IMG/VR virus record: IMGVR_UViG_3300042887_005053
Location: 140,337 to 204,336 of that record
Strand: one strand, 5' to 3'
Length of the DNA stretch: 64,000 nt
Source: a virus
This document shows positions 17,667 to 25,059 of the stretch, piece after piece (the stretch's first letter is position 1; every line of letters starts with the position of its first letter). Made by a program: the position numbers and the translations under genes. Under the pieces are notes generated by a model. It did no database searches, was not told where the DNA came from, and saw only the letters and a list, made by a program, of their open reading frames with translations.

Positions 17667-18788
17667 ATGAATTTAGAAATAATTTATAAAAAAATATGTC
17701 AAAGAGGTCAAATAAGAGTATTAGATAGATCCATCTATACAGAAAAACATCATATTATTCCGAGATGTATGGGAGGTAACAACAATAAGGAAAATATAAC
17801 TAAATTAACCGCTAAAGAACATTTTATCTGCCATAAAATTCTATGTAAAATTTATCCATCCAACGAAAAGTTAAGATATGCCTTTTGGGCAATGTGTAAT
17901 CAAAAAGTAAATAGAGATTATGTGGTTTCTAGTAGAGATTATGAATATGCTAAAACAATTTGTTTAGAAATGTGGAGAAGACCAAAATCCCCCGAATCCA
18001 TAAAAAAAGGAGCAGATAAAAAAAGAGGCATAAAGGTAAATTATTTTATTTACCCAAAACGGATACAAGATGGTAATTCTAATCACAATCACGGTAAAAA
18101 GTGGATAACTAATATTTTAACAAGTGAATCAAAAATGATATTTGGTGATATTCCAGATGGATGGAAAATAGGAAGATCAAAAGTTGGCAGTTTGTGCAAA
18201 CCAAATTCAAAAGGTAGAAATTGGTATCATAATCCAGAAACAAATGAAGAAAAATACTTCAATTTTTCCGATAATCCACCAGGATGGATTAAGGGTAGAT
18301 CTAAAAATAAAAAAATTGGAGGAGATAATCTCTCCGGTAAGATTTGTTATTTCAACAAATCACTAAATAAAGAGAAATATTTTAAAGATGATGATATAAT
18401 ACCAGATGGGTGGATCAAGGGTAAGTTAAAAAAAAGAATTTGGTTTTATAATCTTGAATTAAATATGGAAAAATTATTCACTGAAGATTCCGCAGATGTT
18501 GGTTTTATTCGAGGTAGATTACCTAAATTACCATTTAGTGAAGAAATGAAAGAAACAAATGAATTTATAAGAATTTTTAAAAGAGACATAGATGAAAAAT
18601 CACTTGTTTGGCATAGAGATAGAGAAGATAGAATTATTGAGTCGATTGGTGAAACTGATTGGATGATACAATTAGATAATGAACTGCCAAAGTCGTTAAA
18701 TCAAAAAGTGTTCATTCCAAAAGGAGTTTATCATAGAGTTATAAAAGGAACTAATAATTTGAAAATAAAATTAATTAAATTAGTTTAA
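17667..18788 (+). CDS. HNH homing endonuclease fused to a cupin-like C-terminal domain
   Basis: 373 aa. Residues ~20-60 hold the HNH site: TEKHHIIPRCMGG, NKENITKL, AKEHFICHKIL. Residues ~150-285 contain four copies of a DNA-binding-type repeat ending in D-G-W-K-I-G-R / P-G-W-I-K-G-R / D-G-W-I-K-G-K / V-G-F-I-R-G-R, typical of phage homing endonucleases. Residues ~300-373 differ: VWHRDREDRIIES, WMIQLDNELP and KVFIPKGVYHRVIKG look like a small cupin-type phage protein that is normally separate. An in-frame ATG at 18546 could start an 80-aa stand-alone version. The gene interrupts an operon of signature proteins, so a mobile element has probably captured, or been inserted into, a resident gene. 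No signature at the N-terminus. Confidence 0.75.
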   Translation: MNLEIIYKKICQRGQIRVLDRSIYTEKHHIIPRCMGGNNNKENITKLTAKEHFICHKILCKIYPSNEKLRYAFWAMCNQKVNRDYVVSSRDYEYAKTICLEMWRRPKSPESIKKGADKKRGIKVNYFIYPKRIQDGNSNHNHGKKWITNILTSESKMIFGDIPDGWKIGRSKVGSLCKPNSKGRNWYHNPETNEEKYFNFSDNPPGWIKGRSKNKKIGGDNLSGKICYFNKSLNKEKYFKDDDIIPDGWIKGKLKKRIWFYNLELNMEKLFTEDSADVGFIRGRLPKLPFSEEMKETNEFIRIFKRDIDEKSLVWHRDREDRIIESIGETDWMIQLDNELPKSLNQKVFIPKGVYHRVIKGTNNLKIKLIKLV

Positions 18789-18794
18789 TATATA
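18787..18794 (+). promoter_or_regulatory. AATATATA box, 4 bases before start
   Basis: TTTAATATATAGAGT directly before ATG 18799. Confidence 0.45.
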
Positions 18795-18798
18795 GAGT

Positions 18799-19380
18799 AT
18801 GAAACATTTGAAATTATTTGAAGAATTTATTGATTTCAACTTAGATTGGGTATCAGCCAAAATGAATGAACTATCAGATTTGGTATCTGATTTTTCAAAT
18901 ATTGAGTTTAAATATCATATTGAAAAAGTCAAGGATAATGAAGATTTACAGGGTCTTTTAGTTATAGAACTTACAGCGACTGATGCGAACATAACTCTTA
19001 TATGGACTATTGATTTAGACTCTCCATCAATTACTATTGAAGAAATTGAAGGTGATGAACATGAAAATATTTATGATTCAAAACTTGAAAGTATTGAACA
19101 AGCTCTTGATTTAGTTGAGAAAAATATACAAGATTTATTTGATATTAATGAGAGAGTCAAGGCTCAAAGATATAAAGGAAAAAAAATACCTGGTAAATAC
19201 TTAGCTGGACCACATCCTGGAAAAATGAAGAAGGAAATTGATAAGTATAGAGGTAAAAGTGAATATAAAAAAGAATGGGATGCTGATTATACTACTGGAA
19301 AAGGTGGTAAAGGTAAAAGAGTAAAAACTAAGAAATCATCAGCCACAAAAGCTTACCAAAAAATGTTTGGTGATAAATAA
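18799..19380 (+). CDS. Signature protein with basic C-terminal domain
   Basis: 193 aa. N-terminus MKHLKLFEEFIDFN (shared signature, LFE then Glu). Residues ~15-110 are acidic and alpha/beta. The C-terminal ~60 residues are very basic (GKKIPGKYLAGPHPGKMKK, then YRGKSEYKKEWDADY and a KRVKTKKSSATKAYQKMFG end), a domain I recall from other phages with unknown role, well suited to contacting packaged DNA. Eleven bases separate it from the ferritin-like gene. Confidence 0.65.
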   Translation: MKHLKLFEEFIDFNLDWVSAKMNELSDLVSDFSNIEFKYHIEKVKDNEDLQGLLVIELTATDANITLIWTIDLDSPSITIEEIEGDEHENIYDSKLESIEQALDLVEKNIQDLFDINERVKAQRYKGKKIPGKYLAGPHPGKMKKEIDKYRGKSEYKKEWDADYTTGKGGKGKRVKTKKSSATKAYQKMFGDK

Positions 19381-19391
19381 AAATATATTTC

Positions 19392-19952
19392 ATGGAAATT
19401 AAGAAATTTATTCGTCAAGAAAAAACTACAAATGTAGAAAAACCACAAACAAGTGGAACAGTAATCACTCCTTCAAAGTTGACTGAAGAAACCATTTCAA
19501 TTTTGACTGAAAGAATAAAAGATGAGTATACTGCTCACTATTTCTATAGATCAGCTGCTAACTGGTGTCGTAACATGAACTATAAAAAAGCATCACAATT
19601 CTTTGATAATGAATCAAGTTCAGAATTAGAACATGCTAAAGGATTACAAGAGTATATGGATGACTTTAATGTTCAACCACATATTCTACAAACAGAAACA
19701 AACTTTGAGTTTGATTCATTAGTTGATATTATAAATGGTGCATATCAAATGGAACATTCGTTGATGAATTCATATAATCAAAGTTCATCAGCATTATTTA
19801 CTACTGACTTAACTACATTTGATTTCTTAGCTAATTATAGAACAATTCAAAAAGAAGCTGTAATTGAGTATTCTGATTTATTGAATGCATTAATGTTAGT
19901 AAATCATACTGATAAGTTTCAGGTTCTTTATTTTGAACAAACATATTTTTAA
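19392..19952 (+). CDS. Ferritin-like protein
   Basis: 186 aa. After a ~30-residue variable head (MEIKKFIRQEKTTNVEKP), residues ~33-185 form a four-helix ferritin-like bundle: KDEYTAHYFYRSAANWC (Glu and Tyr/His of helix A), FDNESSSELEHAKGLQEY (the E-x-x-H metal motif of helix B), a third helix with MEHSLMNSYNQ, and QKEAVIEYSDLLNAL for the last. This is the pattern of ferritins and related iron-binding bundles. The head has only a weak resemblance to the capsid signature (no F-x-E). An A/T box (AATATATT, 19382-19389) precedes the start. Expected role: iron oxidation/storage or protection from oxidative damage; whether it forms a cage cannot be read from sequence. Confidence 0.75.
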   Translation: MEIKKFIRQEKTTNVEKPQTSGTVITPSKLTEETISILTERIKDEYTAHYFYRSAANWCRNMNYKKASQFFDNESSSELEHAKGLQEYMDDFNVQPHILQTETNFEFDSLVDIINGAYQMEHSLMNSYNQSSSALFTTDLTTFDFLANYRTIQKEAVIEYSDLLNALMLVNHTDKFQVLYFEQTYF

Positions 19953-19956
19953 TACA

Positions 19957-20217
19957 GTGAAATACTTAAAGAAATTTGAAGCATATACATTCGAGGACTT
20001 TACTCTCAGTGATATTGAAGATGTTAAAGATTTGTTAGAATATGGTTTGCCTATTGAACAAATTGCGATAGAATTAGACTTTACGGTCGATAAAGTGAAA
20101 CAAATAGTTCACTCTATTGAAAAGAATAAAAAAACGACTACAAAAGGATGTGGTTGTTGTTCAGATTGTACCGGTGAAGTGGATTGTGAATGTGGTTGTG
20201 TTGAGTGTGAATGCTAA
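19957..20217 (+). CDS. Cys-rich (metal-binding) signature protein
   Basis: 86 aa from a GTG at 19957, chosen because it gives the signature MKYLKKFEAYTFED; an in-frame ATG at 19933 inside the ferritin-like gene would add eight unrelated residues. The middle (LSDIEDVKDLLEYGLPIEQI to VKQIVHSIEK) looks like a small helix-turn-helix. The C-terminus has ten cysteines in about 23 residues (CGCCSDC, CECGCVECEC), a metallothionein-like cluster. Direct succession to the ferritin-like gene suggests a metal-related function, which is inference. Confidence 0.65.
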   Translation: MKYLKKFEAYTFEDFTLSDIEDVKDLLEYGLPIEQIAIELDFTVDKVKQIVHSIEKNKKTTTKGCGCCSDCTGEVDCECGCVECEC

Positions 20218-20235
20218 AAATTAGTTACTATAAAC

Positions 20236-20243
20236 TATAAATA
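20236..20243 (+). promoter_or_regulatory. TATAAATA: exact T4-type late promoter element
   Basis: TATAAATA, identical to the T4 late -10 element read by gp55-RNA polymerase, 10 bases before ATG 20254. Confidence 0.5.
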
Positions 20244-20253
20244 AAATTATTAT

Positions 20254-20625
20254 ATGGAAAAATTAATGACATTCGAATCTTTCTCTGATGAAATAGATTA
20301 TGAAAACTACTACTATTTAGTAGAAGATATATTACTACTTGAAGAAGTAACAGCTGGGTCAGTTGATACTGCTGGGTCAAAAGCATCAAAGATGATAAAA
20401 AAGAAATCAGAACAAAGTGGTATTCCTGTTGGAATTCTTAAAAAGGTTTATAAGCGAGGGCAAGCTGCTTGGAATGCTGGTCATCGTCCAGGTACACCAC
20501 AACAAGCTTGGGCTACTGGTAGGGTAAATAGTTTTATAACTGGTGCTGGTGGAGCTAGAAAAGCTGACAATGACTTATGGGCAAAAGCTAAAGCTGCTAA
20601 AGCTAGAAAAAAGAAGAAAAAATAA
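20254..20625 (+). CDS. Signature protein with conserved RVNSFITG domain
   Basis: 123 aa. N-terminus MEKLMTFESFSDEI is a signature variant. Residues ~45-105 hold a domain familiar from many phages and large viruses, of unknown function: SGIPVGILKKVYKRGQAAWN, GHRPGTPQQAWATGRVNSF, ITGAGGARKAD. The tail is almost all Lys/Ala/Arg (AKARKKKKK), consistent with DNA contact. The stop overlaps the next start by one base (TAATG). Confidence 0.7.
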   Translation: MEKLMTFESFSDEIDYENYYYLVEDILLLEEVTAGSVDTAGSKASKMIKKKSEQSGIPVGILKKVYKRGQAAWNAGHRPGTPQQAWATGRVNSFITGAGGARKADNDLWAKAKAAKARKKKKK

Positions 20626-21089
20626 TGAAATACTTAAAAAGATTTAATGAAAATTTAGATAATAATTCTTATAAAATTCATATACCCGAAAAATATTCAG
20701 GGGTTAGAATGGAATTTGGGGAATTTGCCTCACCACAAGACATAATTGATACGTACAATCAGATAGTAGAAGAAGGAGTTCCTTTGGTAAGTTATTCCGA
20801 GGATGGGTTCTTCACTAATGAAGATGATGAAGAAATTGAAGAGTTTATAATTCTTGATGAATTGAATTATGCTATTGTTGGTGAAGAAGAAGATAATATG
20901 GGAGATTTACCAAAACAAAAAAGATTTGGTGATGGTAATGAAAATGAAATCTATTTAACCAATAATGTAAGATTCCACCGTAAAGGGAATGAGTTAACTT
21001 TAAGTTACACCCCAACTAAAATTGGAGGGGGACTTAGAATATCTGATGAACAGAAGAATATGTTAATTGATTTTTTAACCAAGAATTAA
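20625..21089 (+). CDS. Acidic signature protein
   Basis: 154 aa, strongly acidic. N-terminus MKYLKRFNENLDN (FNE then Asn). No recognised domain; an FGEFASPQDIIDTYNQI segment and a beta-rich C-terminal half are visible. Last gene of the 14.5-21.1 kb operon. Immediately after its stop a different frame stays open for 32 codons, so the C-terminus may be truncated by a frameshift. Confidence 0.6.
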   Translation: MKYLKRFNENLDNNSYKIHIPEKYSGVRMEFGEFASPQDIIDTYNQIVEEGVPLVSYSEDGFFTNEDDEEIEEFIILDELNYAIVGEEEDNMGDLPKQKRFGDGNENEIYLTNNVRFHRKGNELTLSYTPTKIGGGLRISDEQKNMLIDFLTKN

Positions 21090-21174
21090 CCTCTCTAATG
21101 ACATTATTGTTGAAAAGGTAATTAAAGAAAATGAAGATATGATTCGCATTGAAATGAATTGCAGATTATCTTAA
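21079..21174 (+). other. Possible frameshifted gene remnant
   Basis: Open frame of 31 sense codons without its own start, overlapping the end of the preceding gene in another frame and ending VEKVIKENEDMIRIEMNCRL-S-stop just before the terminator. Its amino-acid content is protein-like, so it may be the lost C-terminus of the gene before it or debris of a deleted gene. Confidence 0.25.
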
Positions 21175-21175
21175 C

Positions 21176-21204
21176 AAAAAAGAGACCTATTGGTCTCTTT
21201 TTTG
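21176..21204. terminator. Bidirectional rho-independent terminator
   Basis: AAAAAAGAGACC-TATT-GGTCTCTTTTTT between convergent units (signature operon and gp47 gene). Confidence 0.85.
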
Positions 21205-21205
21205 T

Positions 21206-22339
21206 TTATTCGGATAGCCCTTTATAGTTATCATCATATATCTTTACAACCTCATTAAATTCTTGTAAGACACCATTTTTAATTTTATCTGACTCGTACT
21301 TACTTCCATTTATATATTCTCGAATCATTTCTGTATACTCTAATTGTATAGTTGGAATAACTCCTTCATCAAATTCATCGGTACTAAGTTCTTCGGTAAT
21401 TATTTCTCCGTTTTCAGCTTTTTGTAATACAATATCGTCTAAATACTCAACAGAAGCAAAGTTTCCTTGTTCAAGCATAGCTTCTAATTTTCTTCTTAGT
21501 TTTCTGTTATTTATTAACAAAGAATTGGAAATAAATAGATCAATATAGTCCTTTGTTGAAACTGAATCTAACGAAAGAATATCATCTTCTGACTTTAGAT
21601 ATACTTTCTTGAATTTCGGTGAAACATTATTTGGAATAAATCTTTCTGTATTTTCAATCACATCTAAAATAAAAATTCCTTTTTGATTTCCTAAATCATT
21701 TCTATCCATTTCAAAAAGATTACCAACAAAAGTAAAATTTTTATTTACTTGTTTAAGATGAATATGTCCACTGTATACTGATCTATATCCACTAAATTCT
21801 TCAACATCAATTTTGTCGTGGTTCTTATGTGCAACTGATGTTAAATGCATTTTAGCTCCATTTAGATCTGAGTGACAAAATAGATAATCACAACCACTAA
21901 ATTGTTTTAGTATTTCAATTTGATTTTTTCTTTTCTCTACCCAGGGTAACATAAGAATAGACTTTCCCATAAAATCTATTTTAGTTGGTTCTTCATACAC
22001 GGTAACACCTGGAATATATTTATAGAGTTTAACTGTATTTACATCATTGGTAGCCTTTGTATATAAATCATGATTTCCAATAATGATGTGAACTTGACAA
22101 ATTTTGGCTATTTCCTCTAAAAGATTCTGAGCATAATTAAGAATATTGATGGGTATTACTGACCTATTGTCAAATAAGTCACCAAGATGTACAATAATAT
22201 CATCTTTAGTTAATTCTTTTCTAAGAAGTGGTAGAAGAAAATCGTTGAAGTATTCTTGATGAACTTTGAACCACTTATCGACAGAGTTAGGGTAGCCAAG
22301 TCCTAAGTGGGTATCACCAACCAGTAATATTTTAGACAT
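21206..22339 (-). CDS. 47: Recombination endonuclease subunit, gp47/SbcD/Mre11-like
   Basis: 377 aa calcineurin-like metallophosphoesterase, the nuclease half of the T4 gp46/gp47 (Rad50/Mre11) complex that processes DNA ends for recombination-dependent replication. All metal-site motifs are present in order: GDTHLG (residues 8-13), HLGDLFDNR (~51), IIGNHD (~87), FCHSDLNG and YSGHIHLK. T4 gp47 is 339 aa, so this is a full-length version with a modest C-terminal extension. Its partner gp46 is not next to it. It stands alone on the minus strand; the 230-bp region upstream is shared with the divergent tail tube gene. Confidence 0.85.
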   Translation of the reverse strand: MSKILLVGDTHLGLGYPNSVDKWFKVHQEYFNDFLLPLLRKELTKDDIIVHLGDLFDNRSVIPINILNYAQNLLEEIAKICQVHIIIGNHDLYTKATNDVNTVKLYKYIPGVTVYEEPTKIDFMGKSILMLPWVEKRKNQIEILKQFSGCDYLFCHSDLNGAKMHLTSVAHKNHDKIDVEEFSGYRSVYSGHIHLKQVNKNFTFVGNLFEMDRNDLGNQKGIFILDVIENTERFIPNNVSPKFKKVYLKSEDDILSLDSVSTKDYIDLFISNSLLINNRKLRRKLEAMLEQGNFASVEYLDDIVLQKAENGEIITEELSTDEFDEGVIPTIQLEYTEMIREYINGSKYESDKIKNGVLQEFNEVVKIYDDNYKGLSE

Positions 22340-22570
22340 TCATGTAATTATATTTTAGTATTATATGATGAGTATCAACAAAAGTTATAGTATATTATGT
22401 CTCCGACAAAGTAAAACTAAAGTAAGAATAAAGAGTTGTTTAGAAAAAATTCGTTTTTATAAGTAAATATATATACATACAAAAGAATATTAAATAACTA
22501 GAGACTTTTTTTTATTTAATATATACTTTATAATTGTTCAACCAATTAAAATAAAAAAATATAAAGAGTT
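22340..22570. promoter_or_regulatory. Divergent promoter region between gp47 and tail tube genes
   Basis: A/T-rich non-coding stretch. Toward the tail tube gene it contains TTTATTTAATATATACTTTA, the late-type box, about 45 bases before the ATG and so with a real 5' leader, unlike most other genes here. Toward gp47 no clear box is seen. No RNA gene recognised. Confidence 0.45.
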
Positions 22571-23191
22571 ATGCCACTTCCGCACTTTACTCAATTACAG
22601 ATGACTGGTTCACCAGGTGGTCCCGGTACTAAACCAGAAGAACCAGTATACTTAAACCTGTTTGAAATAACATTTATTTTACCTACAATATTACAAGCTC
22701 AAGGTAGAGATCCTATCATGATGTTACAGCAAGCAAACAAAGTTTCTTTGAACTTGACTGAAGCTATTGGTGTAGCGCAACAAAAGTTCAAGTATTCAAC
22801 AAGAGCCTTTCTACAGACTCCTGAGAAAACTCATGTTGAATTTGATATTACTTTCAATGTGAATGTTAACGAAAGAGGTAATATGACTACTTGGGACACA
22901 CTAAAAGCATGGTATGATTTAGTATGGAATTCTCAAAATGGTTCTCTTCACTATAAGAGTGATATTATTGGAACCATTATTGTTAATCAACACGATAAAA
23001 AAGGTGTTGTGTTGAGACGTGTTACTTTCCAGAACTGTCAAATTAAGAATGTTGGGGGTCTTGAATTATCCTGGGCAAATGCTGGTGATATTTGGAATGA
23101 TATTACAGCTGGTTTTGTAGCTGATTACTGGATTGATGAGTACATCGATGGCAACTTCACTATTTCTCCGCCTTTAATTCCTGGGTACTAA
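22571..23191 (+). CDS. 19: Tail tube protein, gp19-like
   Basis: 206 aa. Matches the layout of T4-type tail tube proteins: PVYLNLFEITFILP at the start of the fold, a hydrophilic loop, HVEFDITFNVNVNERG, TWDTLKAWYDLVWN, YKSDIIGTIIVNQHDKKG, then VTFQNCQIKNVGGLELSWAN, the conserved beta-strand pair near the C-terminus of gp19 proteins. T4 gp19 is 163 aa; the extra length is mainly a Gly/Pro-rich N-terminus and a Pro-rich C-terminal tail. It forms the inner tube around which the sheath (34502-38725) contracts. Long leader and late-type box suggest high expression. Confidence 0.8.
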   Translation: MPLPHFTQLQMTGSPGGPGTKPEEPVYLNLFEITFILPTILQAQGRDPIMMLQQANKVSLNLTEAIGVAQQKFKYSTRAFLQTPEKTHVEFDITFNVNVNERGNMTTWDTLKAWYDLVWNSQNGSLHYKSDIIGTIIVNQHDKKGVVLRRVTFQNCQIKNVGGLELSWANAGDIWNDITAGFVADYWIDEYIDGNFTISPPLIPGY

Positions 23192-23218
23192 AATTAAACA
23201 AAGTATATATTTTTTCAT

Positions 23219-23226
23219 AATATATA
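23219..23226 (+). promoter_or_regulatory. AATATATA box, 4 bases before start
   Basis: ATAATATATACAAT directly before ATG 23231 of the homing endonuclease. Confidence 0.4.
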
Positions 23227-23230
23227 CAAT

Positions 23231-24793
23231 ATGACGAATTCCGATTTAAACAAAGACACTAGATGGATAGAAAAAAACTATCCATCTTTTTTTTGTGATA
23301 TTAGTAACTACACTAGTATAGATATTCCTTGGAAAGAAAAATATTTTTGGAGTGTTAATGGAATCAAGGATAAACCTAAATGTACAATCTGTGATAATGA
23401 ACTAAAATTTTTGTCTATAAAAAAGGGTTATACTAAATTCTGTTCTAGAAAATGCACGGCCATTGGCACTATCGATAAGAAAAAAAATACTTGTATTCAA
23501 AAATATGGTGTTGATAATCCAATGAAATCCGAGATGATAAAGGATAAGTTTGATAAACTAATAACTGAAAAGTATGGTGTATCAAACATCTCAAAATTAT
23601 TAGACACAAAGGATAAAAAGAAAAATACTATGTTGTTGAATTATGGTGTTGAGTATAATTCACAAAGAGATGAGGTTAAGAGTTTACTTTCAGAAAAAAT
23701 GGTTCAAAAGTCAAGTGAAATGAACTATAAAAGATCACTTCAAATATTTGAAAATCTTAATAAAAAAATAGAAATGTTTGATATTAAATTAGTATCAGTC
23801 AAATCATCTAATTATCAGTTTGAATGTTTTAATTGTGGTGAAGTTTTTGCCATACATAAAAACACTCTTAATGATAGAATACGAAATCAAAACACAATTT
23901 GTACAATATGTAATAAAATTGACAACACATCTAATTCACAGGAGATAATTTTGGATTTTATTAAATCGATTTATAACGGTCCTATAAAATCAAATGATAG
24001 ACATTTAGGATTTGAGTTAGATATATATTTACCAGAGTTAAAAATAGCATTTGAATATAACGGTGTGTACTGGCATTCAGATGAATTCAAAGATAAAAAA
24101 TATCATTTTAACAAGACTAAAATGTGTAGTGAGAATGGTATAAAACTAATTCATATTTGGGAAGATTTCTTCATATCAAAGAGAAATATAGTTTTGTCAA
24201 GAATATCTAATCTTCTTGGAAACAGTAAAAGAGTTCACGGAAGAAATTGTAAAGTTTCATTTATTAGTAATGACGAGTATGTAAAGTTTATAGAAGAAAA
24301 CCATCTACAGGGTTATGTAGTATCAAAATACAGAATAGGAATTTATTACAATAATGATTTATACGGTGTTATGTCTTTTGGTGGTCTTAGAAAAGCACTC
24401 GGTCAAAAAAGTGAGAGTGGAACTTATGAGTTATTGAGGTTTTGTAACAAAAATGGATATACTATTGTTGGTGGAGCATCTAAGATGTTGAATTTTTTTA
24501 TTAAGAATATTTGTCCAAATAAAATAATTAGTTATGCTGATAAATCTTGGTCATCCGGTAGTATTTATTATAGGTTAGGTTTTAGATTTGATTCTGAGAC
24601 TGCTCCTAATTATTATTACATAAAAAATGGAGTTAGATACAACAGATTTTCCTTTAGAAAAGATATTTTAGTTAGAAATGGAGAAAACAGTTCTTTGTCT
24701 GAGTCTGAGATTATGAGAAAGAATAAATATTACAAAATATATGACTCTGGTAATTACAAATTTATTTGGGAAAATAAAAATCCAATCATTTGA
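23231..24793 (+). CDS. Homing endonuclease, Vsr-like fold with zinc finger and KYGVxNP repeats
   Basis: 520 aa mobile endonuclease. N-terminal zinc finger (CTICDNELKF ... FCSRKC), then repeats of the KYGVDNPMKS type that bind DNA in this family (QKYGVDNPMKSE, EKYGVSNISK, LNYGVEYNSQ), a second Cys4 finger (CFNCGEVF, CTICNK), and a Vsr-like nuclease core FELDIYLPELKIAFEYNGVY followed by WHSD and IHIWEDFF. The C-terminal domain (HLQGYVVSKYRIGIYY, LLRFCNKNGYTIVGGASKML, Y-A-D) is shared with the minus-strand protein at 32707-34404. It sits directly after the tail tube gene and ends in its own terminator: a free-standing homing gene. Exact endonuclease class is inferred from motif pattern. Confidence 0.75.
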   Translation: MTNSDLNKDTRWIEKNYPSFFCDISNYTSIDIPWKEKYFWSVNGIKDKPKCTICDNELKFLSIKKGYTKFCSRKCTAIGTIDKKKNTCIQKYGVDNPMKSEMIKDKFDKLITEKYGVSNISKLLDTKDKKKNTMLLNYGVEYNSQRDEVKSLLSEKMVQKSSEMNYKRSLQIFENLNKKIEMFDIKLVSVKSSNYQFECFNCGEVFAIHKNTLNDRIRNQNTICTICNKIDNTSNSQEIILDFIKSIYNGPIKSNDRHLGFELDIYLPELKIAFEYNGVYWHSDEFKDKKYHFNKTKMCSENGIKLIHIWEDFFISKRNIVLSRISNLLGNSKRVHGRNCKVSFISNDEYVKFIEENHLQGYVVSKYRIGIYYNNDLYGVMSFGGLRKALGQKSESGTYELLRFCNKNGYTIVGGASKMLNFFIKNICPNKIISYADKSWSSGSIYYRLGFRFDSETAPNYYYIKNGVRYNRFSFRKDILVRNGENSSLSESEIMRKNKYYKIYDSGNYKFIWENKNPII

Positions 24794-24806
24794 TTGGATT
24801 TTTTTA
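24776..24806. terminator. Bidirectional rho-independent terminator
   Basis: AAAAATCCAATCATTTGATTGGATTTTTTT at the junction of convergent genes; the stem covers the last codons of the endonuclease gene. Confidence 0.8.
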
Positions 24807-24810
24807 GATA

Positions 24811-25059
24811 TTATTTAAATTTATTCATCATACTATTCATCGAACTCATGTAAGAGTTTGGATTGAAGTTTGGTGTATTTTTACCTTGGTCTTCTTCTTG
24901 TTTCTTCTTTTGTTTTTCTTCTTCTTCTGTTATCTCATTAACAATTTTGATGTTTTCTTCAAGCATCCAGAATGGCCAACTATCTATTGCGGATTCTTGT
25001 AGATGATAGTTTTTTTGAAGTAATAGTTTATTCTTCAATAAATTGGTCAAATGCGTCAT
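24811..25059 (-). CDS. Small baseplate-hub-associated protein (gp51-like candidate)
   Basis: 82 aa from ATG 25059, a start two codons after a TTG in the same frame. The segment QESAIDSWPFWMLEENIKIV followed by a run of Glu/Lys/Gln resembles short chaperone-like proteins next to gp26 homologues in T4-like phages (I-D-S-x-P-[YF]-W-x-x-E). The C-terminus is Asn/Ser/Met-rich. The reading frame overlaps the end of the hub gene by 32 bp in another frame, suggesting translational coupling. The gp51 link is tentative. Confidence 0.5.
   Translation of the reverse strand: MTHLTNLLKNKLLLQKNYHLQESAIDSWPFWMLEENIKIVNEITEEEEKQKKKQEEDQGKNTPNFNPNSYMSSMNSMMNKFK

Noticed and set aside
19392-19430. MEIKKFIRQEK as another member of the capsid-targeting-like set
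   Set aside because: It has the basic start but no aromatic-x-Glu at the right place and no [LIF]-x-E cleavage point, so the ferritin-like protein is left out of the set.
19933-19956. ATG start of the Cys-rich protein at 19933
   Set aside because: It lies within the ferritin-like gene and adds residues that destroy the shared N-terminal signature, which begins exactly at the GTG at 19957.
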